DNA from: Aquimarina macrocephali JAMB N27
GTDB taxonomy: Bacteria > Bacteroidota > Bacteroidia > Flavobacteriales > Flavobacteriaceae
DNA: 64,000 bases
NCBI RefSeq assembly: GCF_000520995.1
Contig: NZ_JACA01000001.1
Coordinates: forward strand, 310,001 to 374,000
Reading direction: 5' to 3'
Of the stretch, positions 27,337 through 35,747 are shown piece by piece. A model generated the notes under the pieces. That model did not search any database, was not told the origin of the DNA, and was given only the letters and a program-made list of their open reading frames with translations. The position numbers and the translations under genes are program-made. Position 1 is the first letter of the stretch. Every line of letters starts with the position of its first letter.

Positions 27337-29619
27337 GTGGCCAGACACAATACATTAAGATTTTTTTTATCTGGAATACTACTTTTAGTGTTCCTCACTC
27401 CCGATATAATTTGGTCGCAAGAAAAACAATCCTTAGAAGTTCACGATAATCCTGCTACAGAAGATCTAAAGATAGGATTAGTCTTAAGTGGCGGTGGTGC
27501 AAAAGGACTTGCTCATATTGGTGCTTTAAAAATAATAGAAGATGCAGGAGTACGTATCGATTATATTGGTGGTACCAGTATGGGAGCTATTGTAGGAGCT
27601 TTATATGCTTCTGGATATCGTGCGGCAGAACTCGACTCTATCTTTAGGGTTGTTGACTTTGATGCATTTATACAAGACGAACTTCCGAGAAGTGCTAAAA
27701 CTTTTTATGAACGAGAAGATTCAGAAAAATATGCCATAACCCTTCCTTTTGATAAATTTAAAATCGGTTTACCCAAAGGGCTATCTAAGGGACAAAATTT
27801 TTATAACCAATTCTCAAGATTTACAGCTCATGTAAGTGAAATACGTGATTTTAATGATCTGCCAATCCCTTTTTTCTGTATGGCTACTAATATTGAGACT
27901 GGAGAACAAGTACTGCTGGACAAAGGATATTTGCCCGATGCTGTTGCTGCTAGTGGTGCATTGCCTTCAGTTTTCAGCCCTGTAGAATTAAATGGAATTT
28001 TAATGACAGACGGAGGAGTGACCAATAACTATCCTGTTAAAGAAATTAAAGAAAAAGGAGCAGAAATAGTAATAGGGATTGACGTACAAGACAGCCTAAT
28101 GTCTAGAGACCAACTAACCTCGGTAACTAATATCATGCTTCAAATCAACAATTTCAGAACTTATGAAGCCATGAAAAATAAAGCTTCTGAAACAGATTTA
28201 TACATTAAGCCTTCGATAACGGATTTTTCGGTAATCTCTTTTGACCAGGTTGATAAAATTATTGCTAATGGAGAAAAAGCTGCCTTTGCAAATTATGAAA
28301 AGCTCAAAGCAATTGCAATGCGTCAAAAACCTCGATCAAAGAAACCTGTAATTGCTAAAAGCTCAGAAAACATATTAGTCAGCAGTTTGGCCATTTCAGG
28401 AAATGAAAGATATACAAGAGCTTATATCAAAGGAAAGCTAAAACTAAAAACTCCTAGAGTTACTACCTATGGAAAATTAAATGAAGGCATTAACAACTTA
28501 TCGGCAACGGGAAATTTTGATCGTGTAAGTCACAAACTCATTGACACAAAAGATGGCAAGCATCTAGCACTTAATGTAAAAGAGAGTGATAACAAAATGT
28601 TACTACGTTTTGCACTTCATTATGATGATCTATATCAAACTGCAGCCCTAATTAATGTTACCAGAAAAAGCCTGTTATTTGATAATGATGTACTTTCTGC
28701 CGATGTAGCTTTAGGTGATAATATTCGTTATAATCTGGACTACTATATAGACAAAGGTTTTTATTGGAGTACCGGGCTAAAAGTTCGCTATACCAATTTT
28801 AAAAAAGCGATTGATTTTGATTTTATAGGAAGATTTGGAGAAATCCCTGATTTAGATATTAATACTATCGATGTAGATTATACCGACTATAATGCACAAA
28901 TCTATGCAGAAACCTTATTACAACAAACCTTTTCTGTTGGATTAGGTGCAGAATATAAACGCCTTAGCATTATTTCTGAAACGTTTGGAGAAGATGAAAA
29001 TCAAATTCCAAGAACCGTATTTGATGACAGCGATTATTGGAGTGTCTTTGGGTATATTAAACTAGATACTTATGACAACAAATATTTTCCAAAGCGTGGA
29101 TTTTTATTTGAAGGTGATATCCATACCTATCTCTTTTCTTCTGATTTTACAGAAAGTTTTGATGAATTTTCAATTACCAAAGCGCAACTAGGGTTCGCTA
29201 CACCATTATATAATGATTTTTCTATGAATATTAGCCTGGAAGCAGGCACTAAAATTGGAAATACTTCCCTAAGTTCTCTCGATTTTCTACTTGGAGGTTT
29301 TGGCGCTAAAACTATTAATAATTTTATTCCTTTTTATGGATATGATTTTTTCGGAATGACAGGGCAAAGTTTTGTGAAAGCCTTACTATCTGTAGATTAT
29401 GAAATATTTAAAAATAACCATATTAACGCATCTGCCAACTTTGCAAATGTAGGCAATAAGCTATTTAGTACCGGAAAATGGTTTGAAGACCCAGAATTTT
29501 CTGGTTATGCTTTGGGTTATGGCTTGGATACCTTTGCTGGACCCGTACAAGTTAAATATTCTTATTCTCCAGAACTAGACGAAAGTAGCTGGTTTTTTAG
29601 TATTGGTTTTTGGTTTTAA
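27337..29619 (+). CDS. Patatin-like phospholipase with Omp85-type barrel
   Basis: 760 residues from a GTG, 2 bases after uvrC. A signal peptide (about 1-28) precedes the patatin domain: oxyanion loop SGGGAKGLAHIG, nucleophile in GGTSMGAIVGA, and Asp in TDGGVTNNYP. A POTRA-like domain (about 345-420) and a C-terminal beta barrel ending in FSIGFWF follow. This is the architecture of PlpD-type proteins (type Vd secretion), in which the lipase domain is carried by an Omp85-like barrel in the outer membrane. Role: probably hydrolysis of phospholipids; not shown here. Confidence 0.9.
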   Translation: MARHNTLRFFLSGILLLVFLTPDIIWSQEKQSLEVHDNPATEDLKIGLVLSGGGAKGLAHIGALKIIEDAGVRIDYIGGTSMGAIVGALYASGYRAAELDSIFRVVDFDAFIQDELPRSAKTFYEREDSEKYAITLPFDKFKIGLPKGLSKGQNFYNQFSRFTAHVSEIRDFNDLPIPFFCMATNIETGEQVLLDKGYLPDAVAASGALPSVFSPVELNGILMTDGGVTNNYPVKEIKEKGAEIVIGIDVQDSLMSRDQLTSVTNIMLQINNFRTYEAMKNKASETDLYIKPSITDFSVISFDQVDKIIANGEKAAFANYEKLKAIAMRQKPRSKKPVIAKSSENILVSSLAISGNERYTRAYIKGKLKLKTPRVTTYGKLNEGINNLSATGNFDRVSHKLIDTKDGKHLALNVKESDNKMLLRFALHYDDLYQTAALINVTRKSLLFDNDVLSADVALGDNIRYNLDYYIDKGFYWSTGLKVRYTNFKKAIDFDFIGRFGEIPDLDINTIDVDYTDYNAQIYAETLLQQTFSVGLGAEYKRLSIISETFGEDENQIPRTVFDDSDYWSVFGYIKLDTYDNKYFPKRGFLFEGDIHTYLFSSDFTESFDEFSITKAQLGFATPLYNDFSMNISLEAGTKIGNTSLSSLDFLLGGFGAKTINNFIPFYGYDFFGMTGQSFVKALLSVDYEIFKNNHINASANFANVGNKLFSTGKWFEDPEFSGYALGYGLDTFAGPVQVKYSYSPELDESSWFFSIGFWF

Positions 29620-29667
29620 AAAATTATACTGCAAAAGAATAGAAATATTTACGATATTTGTATTGTT

Positions 29668-29738
29668 ATGAACTTGTTTTGGCAGGATTTACTATTATTA
29701 CTACACTACCTTATTAAGCGCAATCCCGAATAAGGTAG
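29668..29738 (+). promoter_or_regulatory. Hairpin with a short overlapping open frame before hmgA
   Basis: CTACCTTATT (29706-29715) pairs with AATAAGGTAG (29729-29738), a perfect 10-bp stem. A 21-codon frame (29668-29733) runs into it. No strong T tract follows, so it may be the uvrC-patatin terminator or an attenuator for the aromatic catabolic genes. Confidence 0.4.
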
Positions 29739-29783
29739 ATCTGCTATTTATTATTGTCTTATTAAAAAAAGTAGTTAATATTA

Positions 29784-29791
29784 TAAATTTG
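29784..29791 (+). promoter_or_regulatory. -7 box of hmgA
   Basis: TAAATTTG matches TAnnTTTG and ends seven bases before the hmgA ATG, so the message would start at or very near the start codon. Confidence 0.5.
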
Positions 29792-29798
29792 CAACATC

Positions 29799-30956
29799 AT
29801 GCCTTTTTATCATACTCTCGGGGAAATACCCCCAAAACGCCATACCATCTTTAAAAAACCCGATGGTAATTTATATTATGAGCAATTATTTGGAACAATC
29901 GGTTTTGACGGAATGTCAACCAATTCATATCATTGCCATAGACCGACACAAGTAAAAGAAATTAAAGGAAGTTATAGTGTAGCTCCCAAAGTAGCTATTA
30001 AAAATAATATCAAATCCTATAGACTCCACGGCTTTAAAGTCAATCCGGAAAAGGATTATTTACAGAGCAGAAAAAATGTACTAATCAATAGTGATGTAAG
30101 TATTATTTTATCTGCCCCTCAGGAATCCACTACCGATTATTTTTATAAAAACACAGATGCCGATGAGTTAATTTTTGTACATCGCGGAAGTGGAAAATTT
30201 CGTAGCCACCTTGGCAATCTCGATTTTAAATATGGAGATTATATATTGATTCCCAGAGGAACTATTTATAAACTTGATTTTGATACTTCTGATAATCGCT
30301 TGTTTATTGTAGAGTCAAGAAGACCAATTTATACTCCAAAAAGATATCGAAATTGGTTTGGGCAATTGCTAGAACATTCTCCATTTTGTGAGCGTGATAT
30401 CAGGACTCCATACGAATTAGAAACTAACGATGAAAAAGGAGACTTTTTAATCAAGGTAAAAAAGCAGGACGAAATTTTTGATATGATCTATGCTACACAT
30501 CCGTTTGATGTGGTAGGATATGATGGATTTAATTTCCCTTATGCCTTTTCGATACACGACTTTGAACCTATCACTGGTAGAATACATCAACCACCACCAG
30601 TGCACCAAACATTCGAAACTGATGCTTTTGTGATTTGTTCTTTTGTACCAAGACTATATGATTATCATCCAGACAGTATTCCTGCTCCCTACAATCATAG
30701 TAACATAGATAGTGATGAAGTATTATACTATGTAGATGGTGATTTTATGAGTAGAAACGATATTGATGCAGGACATATTTCCTTACATCCTGCAGGAATA
30801 CCTCATGGTCCTCATCCTGGAGCAGTAGAGCGAAGTATTGGGAAAACCAAAACTGATGAATTAGCCGTTATGGTAGATACCTTTAAACCTCTTATGGTTA
30901 CCGAAGAAGCTATGAAAATAGCCGACGAAGACTATCATAAATCCTGGCTTGAGTAA
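29799..30956 (+). CDS. hmgA: Homogentisate 1,2-dioxygenase
   Basis: 385 residues. Signatures: KKPDGNLYYEQLFGTIGFDG near the N-terminus, RGSGKFRSHLGNLDFKYGDY of the cupin-like region, and the iron site in HPAGIPHGPHPGAVE. It opens the ring of homogentisate to maleylacetoacetate in tyrosine and phenylalanine breakdown, cytoplasmic. It is followed by HPPD and a fumarylacetoacetase-like gene, so the pathway steps sit together. A maleylacetoacetate isomerase gene is not in the window. Confidence 0.94.
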   Translation: MPFYHTLGEIPPKRHTIFKKPDGNLYYEQLFGTIGFDGMSTNSYHCHRPTQVKEIKGSYSVAPKVAIKNNIKSYRLHGFKVNPEKDYLQSRKNVLINSDVSIILSAPQESTTDYFYKNTDADELIFVHRGSGKFRSHLGNLDFKYGDYILIPRGTIYKLDFDTSDNRLFIVESRRPIYTPKRYRNWFGQLLEHSPFCERDIRTPYELETNDEKGDFLIKVKKQDEIFDMIYATHPFDVVGYDGFNFPYAFSIHDFEPITGRIHQPPPVHQTFETDAFVICSFVPRLYDYHPDSIPAPYNHSNIDSDEVLYYVDGDFMSRNDIDAGHISLHPAGIPHGPHPGAVERSIGKTKTDELAVMVDTFKPLMVTEEAMKIADEDYHKSWLE

Positions 30957-31080
30957 CACATCAGGAAATGTTTTATAACCAAAATAGCTTTAAAAAAGAT
31001 AATTTGTTATGCTAAATTACAGGAAAGATATTACAGCGCATTTAAGAGCCATGTGGTAATGTTTTTAGACTACCCTATTC

Positions 31081-31107
31081 GAGAAAAATCATGAATATAT
31101 TTTTCTC
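31081..31107. repeat. Inverted repeat upstream of HPPD
   Basis: GAGAAAAAT and ATTTTTCTC form a perfect 9-bp inverted repeat with a 9-base spacer, 39 bases before the HPPD ATG. No T tract follows. It could be an operator or a leader hairpin. Confidence 0.4.
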
Positions 31108-31145
31108 ATTGACTCATTTATTTAACTATAAAAATTAAAAGCATT

Positions 31146-32285
31146 ATGTCGACCAACATAACACCTCAGAATTTAGAAAAAGTAGTTCCACAAGCAGAAG
31201 ATTTCTTGCCGCTATTAGGAACAGATTATGTAGAACTCTATGTAGGTAATGCCAAACAAGCGGCCTATTATTATCAAGCAGCATGGGGGTTTCAAATTAT
31301 AGCCTATGCCGGATTAGAAACAGGACGCAAGGATAGTGTTTCTTATGTACTACAACAGGATAAAATAAGATTGATTCTTACTTCTCCTCTACAACCAGAT
31401 GGAGATATTAACAAACACATAAATGCCCATGGTGATGCAGTAAAAGTAGTAGCTCTTTGGGTTGATGACGCTACCAAAAGCTATCAGGAAACCGTAAAAC
31501 GTGGTGCCGAATCCTATATGGAACCCACCATTGAAGAAGATGAAAACGGTCGTGTTGTGTTTTCGGGAATCCACACTTATGGAGAAACAGTACACATTTT
31601 TGTAGAACGAAAAAATTATCACGGAATATTCTTACCCGGCTATATGGCTTGGAACAAACCCTATAAAACAGAAACTACAGGTCTTAAGTTTATTGATCAT
31701 ATGGTAGGTAATGTAGGATGGAATGAGATGAACAAATGGTGCGAGTTTTATGCCAAAGTTATGGGGTTTGCACAATTAGTATCTTTTGATGATAAAGATA
31801 TTTCTACAGAATATACAGCCTTAATGAGTAAGGTAATGAGTAATGGTAACGGTCGTATTAAGTTTCCTATAAACGAACCTGCAGAGGGAAGAAAAAAATC
31901 TCAAATTGAAGAATATATCGATTTTTATAATGGTGCCGGAGTACAACACATAGCATTAGCTACCGATAACATTATTGAAACCGTTTCTTCACTTCAGAAT
32001 CGAGGAATAGAATTTCTTACTGTTCCTTCTAGTTATTATGAAACTGTTTTGGATCGAGTTGGAGAAATCGATGAAGATCTTGCACCACTTAAAGAATTAG
32101 GAATTCTAATCGATCGGGATGATGAAGGATATCTGCTTCAGATTTTTACTAAACCAGTCTTAGATCGCCCAACAATGTTTTTCGAAATTATACAACGTAA
32201 AGGAGCTCAGTCTTTTGGTAAAGGTAATTTTAAAGCATTGTTTGAAGCTATCGAGAGAGAACAAGAACAAAGAGGTACGCTTTAA
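31146..32285 (+). CDS. hppD: 4-hydroxyphenylpyruvate dioxygenase
   Basis: 379 residues. Two vicinal-oxygen-chelate halves: the first with YYYQAAWGFQIIAYAG; the second holds the iron ligands His in KFIDHMVGNVGW, His in GVQHIALATDN and Glu in MFFEIIQRKG. QIFTKPVLDRPTMFFE is the usual C-terminal signature. It turns 4-hydroxyphenylpyruvate into homogentisate, the substrate of the preceding gene product. Cytoplasmic. It has its own 189-base upstream region with an inverted repeat at 31081-31107. Confidence 0.96.
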   Translation: MSTNITPQNLEKVVPQAEDFLPLLGTDYVELYVGNAKQAAYYYQAAWGFQIIAYAGLETGRKDSVSYVLQQDKIRLILTSPLQPDGDINKHINAHGDAVKVVALWVDDATKSYQETVKRGAESYMEPTIEEDENGRVVFSGIHTYGETVHIFVERKNYHGIFLPGYMAWNKPYKTETTGLKFIDHMVGNVGWNEMNKWCEFYAKVMGFAQLVSFDDKDISTEYTALMSKVMSNGNGRIKFPINEPAEGRKKSQIEEYIDFYNGAGVQHIALATDNIIETVSSLQNRGIEFLTVPSSYYETVLDRVGEIDEDLAPLKELGILIDRDDEGYLLQIFTKPVLDRPTMFFEIIQRKGAQSFGKGNFKALFEAIEREQEQRGTL

Positions 32286-32340
32286 AAAGAGCATAACACT
32301 ACATTTTAAGAAAATAGACTTATTATTTTCTTACCATTTT

Positions 32341-32382
32341 TATATACCAATTATTTAGAACTTATCTTTTAATTGGTATATA
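32341..32382. repeat. 13-bp inverted repeat upstream of the fumarylacetoacetase gene
   Basis: TATATACCAATTA and TAATTGGTATATA match perfectly around a 16-base spacer, 109 bases before the ATG. No long T tract follows. It may be an operator for a dimeric regulator, or a hairpin ending hppD transcripts. Confidence 0.45.
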
Positions 32383-32490
32383 ATGTATGGTATAGTATTT
32401 CTAAAAAATCAAACAAAAGTTTCCCGTAAAAATAGTTTCCTCGAAATGAAATTATAATACAGGTTATGAACTTCAAAGAAAAACGATACA

Positions 32491-33483
32491 ATGAAATTAG
32501 CAACAATAAAAAATAACAGCCGAGACGGACAACTAGTGGTAGTAAGCAGGGATCTAACCAAAGCAATAAAAGTTCCTGAAATTGCTCAAACAATGCAAGA
32601 AGCCTTGGATAATTGGGATGATATTTCTCCTAAACTAGAAAAAGTGTACGATCAGTTACAAAATAATACATTACCAAATACTTTTGATTTTGATTCGACC
32701 GAAACCATGGCTGCAATTCCCAGAGCCTATCATTGGGCAGACGGTAGCGCCTATGTTACTCATGTAGAACTAGTAAGAAAAGCAAGGAATGCCGAATTAC
32801 CAGAGACTTTCTGGACCGATCCCTTAATGTATATGGGAGCTTCTGATGCATTCATTGGAGCAAATGAAGATATTGAAATTGAAAAAGAAGAGTGGGGAAT
32901 AGATTTTGAATCTGAAGTCGCTGTAATAACAGATGATGTTCCTGCTGGTGTAAGTGCAAAAAATGCTCAAAAGCATATTAAACTTGTGGCAATCATTAAT
33001 GATGTTTCATTAAGAAATTTAATCCCTAATGAGCTAGCTAAACAATTTGGGTTTTATCAATCTAAACCATGGACTACATTTTCTCCGGTAGTAGTTACAC
33101 CAGATGAACTAGATGATGCCTGGAGTAATGCCAAAGTACATCTACCATTAGTCTCTACATTAAATTCTAAAGTTATAGGATCACCTAATGCAGGAATAGA
33201 TATGACTTTTGATTTTGGCCAATTGATTGCTCATGCAGCTAAATCAAGATCTTTAATGGCTGGATCCGTAATAGGCTCAGGCACTGTTGCTAACCAAGGG
33301 AGTCCAGATGGATCAAGTTGTTTGGCAGAAGTTAGATGTTTAGAAATTATAAAAAACGGGAAACCATCCACTCCTTTCATGAGTTTTGACGATCGTATAG
33401 AAATCGAAATGAAAAATAAACAAGGAGAAACAATTTTTGGAAAAATAGATCAGGTAGTAAAACAATACGAACCTATAAATTAA
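32491..33483 (+). CDS. Fumarylacetoacetate hydrolase-family protein
   Basis: 330 residues, similar to the bacterial FAH of tyrosine-degrading Flavobacteriia. Family marks: PLMYMGASDAFIGANEDIE, IDFESEVAVITDDVP (metal-binding acidic residues), NDVSLRNL and VIGSGTVANQGSPDGSSCLAE, the last being the catalytic-site region. It would split fumarylacetoacetate to fumarate and acetoacetate, the final step after HPPD and HmgA. Context makes that assignment likely; the superfamily also includes decarboxylases and pyruvate hydrolases. Confidence 0.88.
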   Translation: MKLATIKNNSRDGQLVVVSRDLTKAIKVPEIAQTMQEALDNWDDISPKLEKVYDQLQNNTLPNTFDFDSTETMAAIPRAYHWADGSAYVTHVELVRKARNAELPETFWTDPLMYMGASDAFIGANEDIEIEKEEWGIDFESEVAVITDDVPAGVSAKNAQKHIKLVAIINDVSLRNLIPNELAKQFGFYQSKPWTTFSPVVVTPDELDDAWSNAKVHLPLVSTLNSKVIGSPNAGIDMTFDFGQLIAHAAKSRSLMAGSVIGSGTVANQGSPDGSSCLAEVRCLEIIKNGKPSTPFMSFDDRIEIEMKNKQGETIFGKIDQVVKQYEPIN

Positions 33484-33714
33484 ATAAATTGTGAATTTAA
33501 CATTTTTAATCAAAGACAAGTTAACTCAAGTTATCGACAAGCAGATCAAATCTCCTTTTTAAGTTTAAAATGGAAAGAATTTTGGTTAAAAAAAATAACT
33601 GAAATAGGCTCTTTTTTATGGATTAAAACTACTTTTTGATTTTTGAGAAAAATGCAATTTTCGTAGCAATCGATATAAACTTTTGTTAAATTTCATAATA
33701 AAAAAACGTTTTCG

Positions 33715-33746
33715 TTTGATAATTATTCAAAAAAAGTCCATTTTTG
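33715..33746 (+). promoter_or_regulatory. Candidate promoter of the 33753 ncRNA
   Basis: TTTG (33715-33718) is followed after 20 bases by CATTTTTG (33739-33746), one mismatch from TAnnTTTG. The spacing equals that of the tRNA promoter at 52624-52655. Confidence 0.4.
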
Positions 33747-33752
33747 CATATA

Positions 33753-33864
33753 ATAGGTGGAGTGGTTACCGCCTATATCTAAAACAATAATTATTCTCAT
33801 AATTTAAGTTTTTAGTTGGTTAATAAAAGTAAAGAAGAGAGCTGTGGTGGCTCTCTTTTTTTGT
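33753..33864 (+). ncRNA. Candidate small non-coding RNA of about 110 nt
   Basis: This region lies in the 507-base gap between the fumarylacetoacetase gene and the DUF3108 gene and has no coding frame. It opens with a hairpin (ATAGGTGG with CCGCCTAT, one G-T pair, 33753-33776) a few bases after a promoter-like TTTG-N20-CATTTTTG. It ends in a terminator (AAGAGAGC with GCTCTCTT, 33835-33857) with a T run. The middle is AU-rich and unpaired by eye. I could not match it to a known RNA; it does not show the SRP RNA or 6S landmarks I know. Confidence 0.5.
33835..33864 (+). terminator. Rho-independent terminator of the ncRNA candidate
   Basis: Perfect 8-bp stem AAGAGAGC/GCTCTCTT with a 7-base loop and a following run of T. 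It lies 350 bases after the fumarylacetoacetase stop, too far to be simply that gene's terminator. Confidence 0.85.
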
Positions 33865-33990
33865 TTATATTTTTAGATTAGATAACAATATTCATTTTTA
33901 TCTCTTCATATTAAATAGTATTTTTGGAATGGATATTGTAATTGCATATTCAATTAATATGTATATCAAATAATAACAATGCCCTAAACT

Positions 33991-34770
33991 ATGAAAAAGT
34001 ATATCATAATATTGCTTTTGATAACAAGTATAGTTCCTGCTTTTGCGCAAGAGAACCATAAAGCATTCGATTCTGGAGAATGGTTTAAATTCAGAATTCA
34101 TTATGGTCTTTTTACAGCTAGTTATGCTACACTTGAAATTAAAAAAGAGCAGTTAAATGGGAAACCAGTACATCATATAATTGGTACAGGTAAATCATCT
34201 GGTTTTTTAAGTGTCTTTTTTAAAGTAGAAGACTATTATGAAACTTATATTGACATGGATAGAGTAAAACCATATCGTTTTATTCGAAAAATAAATGAAG
34301 GAGGGCATACCAAGAATATAGAAATTAACTTCGATCATAATGAAAACAAAGCATTAGTTTTCAACAAAAAACACAACACAAAAAAATCTTACCCTATACA
34401 ATCTGATGTACAGGATATGATGTCTTCTTTTTACTACTTGCGTAATAGCATTAATACATCTTCTCTAAAAAAAGGAGACGAACAATATGTAAATATGTTT
34501 TTTGATAATGAAAGCTATCGTTTTAAGTTAAAATTCTTAGGAAGAGAAGTAATTAAAACCAAAATGGGTAAAATTGCATGTTTAAAATTTAGGCCATATG
34601 TCCAAGCAGATCGAGTTTTTAAAGAAGAAGAAAGTATGACTGTATGGGTAAGTGATGATGATAATCGTATGCCTGTAAGAATAAAAGCAGATATTGTTGT
34701 AGGCTCGATAAAAGCAGATTTAGATGCATTTAAAGGACTTAAACACCCATTTAAAATTATAGTAGATTAA
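33991..34770 (+). CDS. DUF3108 secreted protein
   Basis: 259 residues with a signal peptide (about 1-20, ending AFAQ). The pattern GEWFKFRIHYGLFTASYATLEI opens the DUF3108 domain. Other pieces are SSGFLSVFFKVEDYYETYID and RVFKEEESMTVWVSDDDNRM. The family is a beta-rich periplasmic protein of unknown role. Its TAA overlaps the ATG of kynA (TAATG), which implies translational coupling, a link seen often in this group. A TATTTTTG box at 33919-33926 is a possible promoter. Confidence 0.85.
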   Translation: MKKYIIILLLITSIVPAFAQENHKAFDSGEWFKFRIHYGLFTASYATLEIKKEQLNGKPVHHIIGTGKSSGFLSVFFKVEDYYETYIDMDRVKPYRFIRKINEGGHTKNIEINFDHNENKALVFNKKHNTKKSYPIQSDVQDMMSSFYYLRNSINTSSLKKGDEQYVNMFFDNESYRFKLKFLGREVIKTKMGKIACLKFRPYVQADRVFKEEESMTVWVSDDDNRMPVRIKADIVVGSIKADLDAFKGLKHPFKIIVD

Positions 34771-35735
34771 TGAATGAATCTATAAAACCAGAGATTGCTG
34801 AAAAAATAAAGCAACTAGAAAAGAAATTTAAAAATTCTGGCCAGGATTTGGGATCATATTTGGATGGCTTGCTTCATGATCGATATTTAACCTATTGGGA
34901 CTATATACATCTGGACACCCTATTAAGTTTACAAATTCCAAGAACGCATTTTCCCGACGAAGAAATTTTTATTACTTATCATCAGATTACAGAACTTTAT
35001 TTTAAGCTCATTATACATGAGTTAAAACAAATTATTGATGATAAATTACAAAATGCAGCGTTTTTTACCGCTAAAATTGATCGAGTAAATCGTTATTTTA
35101 GAGTTTTGATCAATTCTTTTGATGTCATGATTAGAGGAATGGACAAAGAACAGTTTCTTAAATACCGAATGTCTCTTCTGCCAGCAAGTGGTTTTCAATC
35201 GGTGCAATTCAGGTTGATCGAAATATATTCAACTCCCCTTGCAAATCTTGTAAGTGCTAAAGAAAGAAGTTTATTTTCTGAAAAAGATGTCCTCGAAGAA
35301 GTATTCGAACATTTATACTGGAAATCTGGTGCTACTGATAAAGAAACTGGTGAAAAAACACTTACCCTTAAGCAATTCGAATATCGATATACACCAAGAA
35401 TGATGCGTATTGCTCACCAGGTACAACACAGCACTATTTTTCATAAATACCTCGAACTACCAGAAAAAGAGCAAAATAATGTGCTCCTTATCGAAGCTTT
35501 GCGTACTTTTGACATTAATGTGAATGTTAATTGGTTATTAATGCACATGGGTGCCGCCTATAGGTATCTCAATAAAGAGAAAGGTGAAGTTTTGGCCACA
35601 GGAGGAACGAACTGGAAAAGTTTCTTGCCTCCAAGTTTTCAAAGAATTATGTTTTTCCCTAATCTTTGGACCAAGGAAGAAAAAGAAAACTGGGGCCAAC
35701 AATGGGTTGCTCATCAATTTAATGCCGCAAAATAA
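34770..35735 (+). CDS. kynA: Tryptophan 2,3-dioxygenase
   Basis: 321 residues. Family signatures: YLTYWDYIHLDTLLSLQIPR, IFITYHQITELYFKLIIHEL, RMSLLPASGFQSVQFRLIE and, near the C-terminus, WLLMHMGAAYRYLNKEKGE with TGGTNWKSFLPP. The haem-ligand His sits in the latter half (MRIAHQVQHSTIF segment). It oxidises tryptophan to N-formylkynurenine. Other kynurenine-pathway genes are absent from the window. Coupled to the DUF3108 gene in front and followed after 12 bases by an M23 peptidase. Confidence 0.93.
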   Translation: MNESIKPEIAEKIKQLEKKFKNSGQDLGSYLDGLLHDRYLTYWDYIHLDTLLSLQIPRTHFPDEEIFITYHQITELYFKLIIHELKQIIDDKLQNAAFFTAKIDRVNRYFRVLINSFDVMIRGMDKEQFLKYRMSLLPASGFQSVQFRLIEIYSTPLANLVSAKERSLFSEKDVLEEVFEHLYWKSGATDKETGEKTLTLKQFEYRYTPRMMRIAHQVQHSTIFHKYLELPEKEQNNVLLIEALRTFDINVNVNWLLMHMGAAYRYLNKEKGEVLATGGTNWKSFLPPSFQRIMFFPNLWTKEEKENWGQQWVAHQFNAAK

Positions 35736-35747
35736 AATAGTCGTCAG

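Noticed and set aside
29668-29733. A real 21-residue gene
   Set aside because: Too short and unsupported; kept only as a possible leader in a finding.
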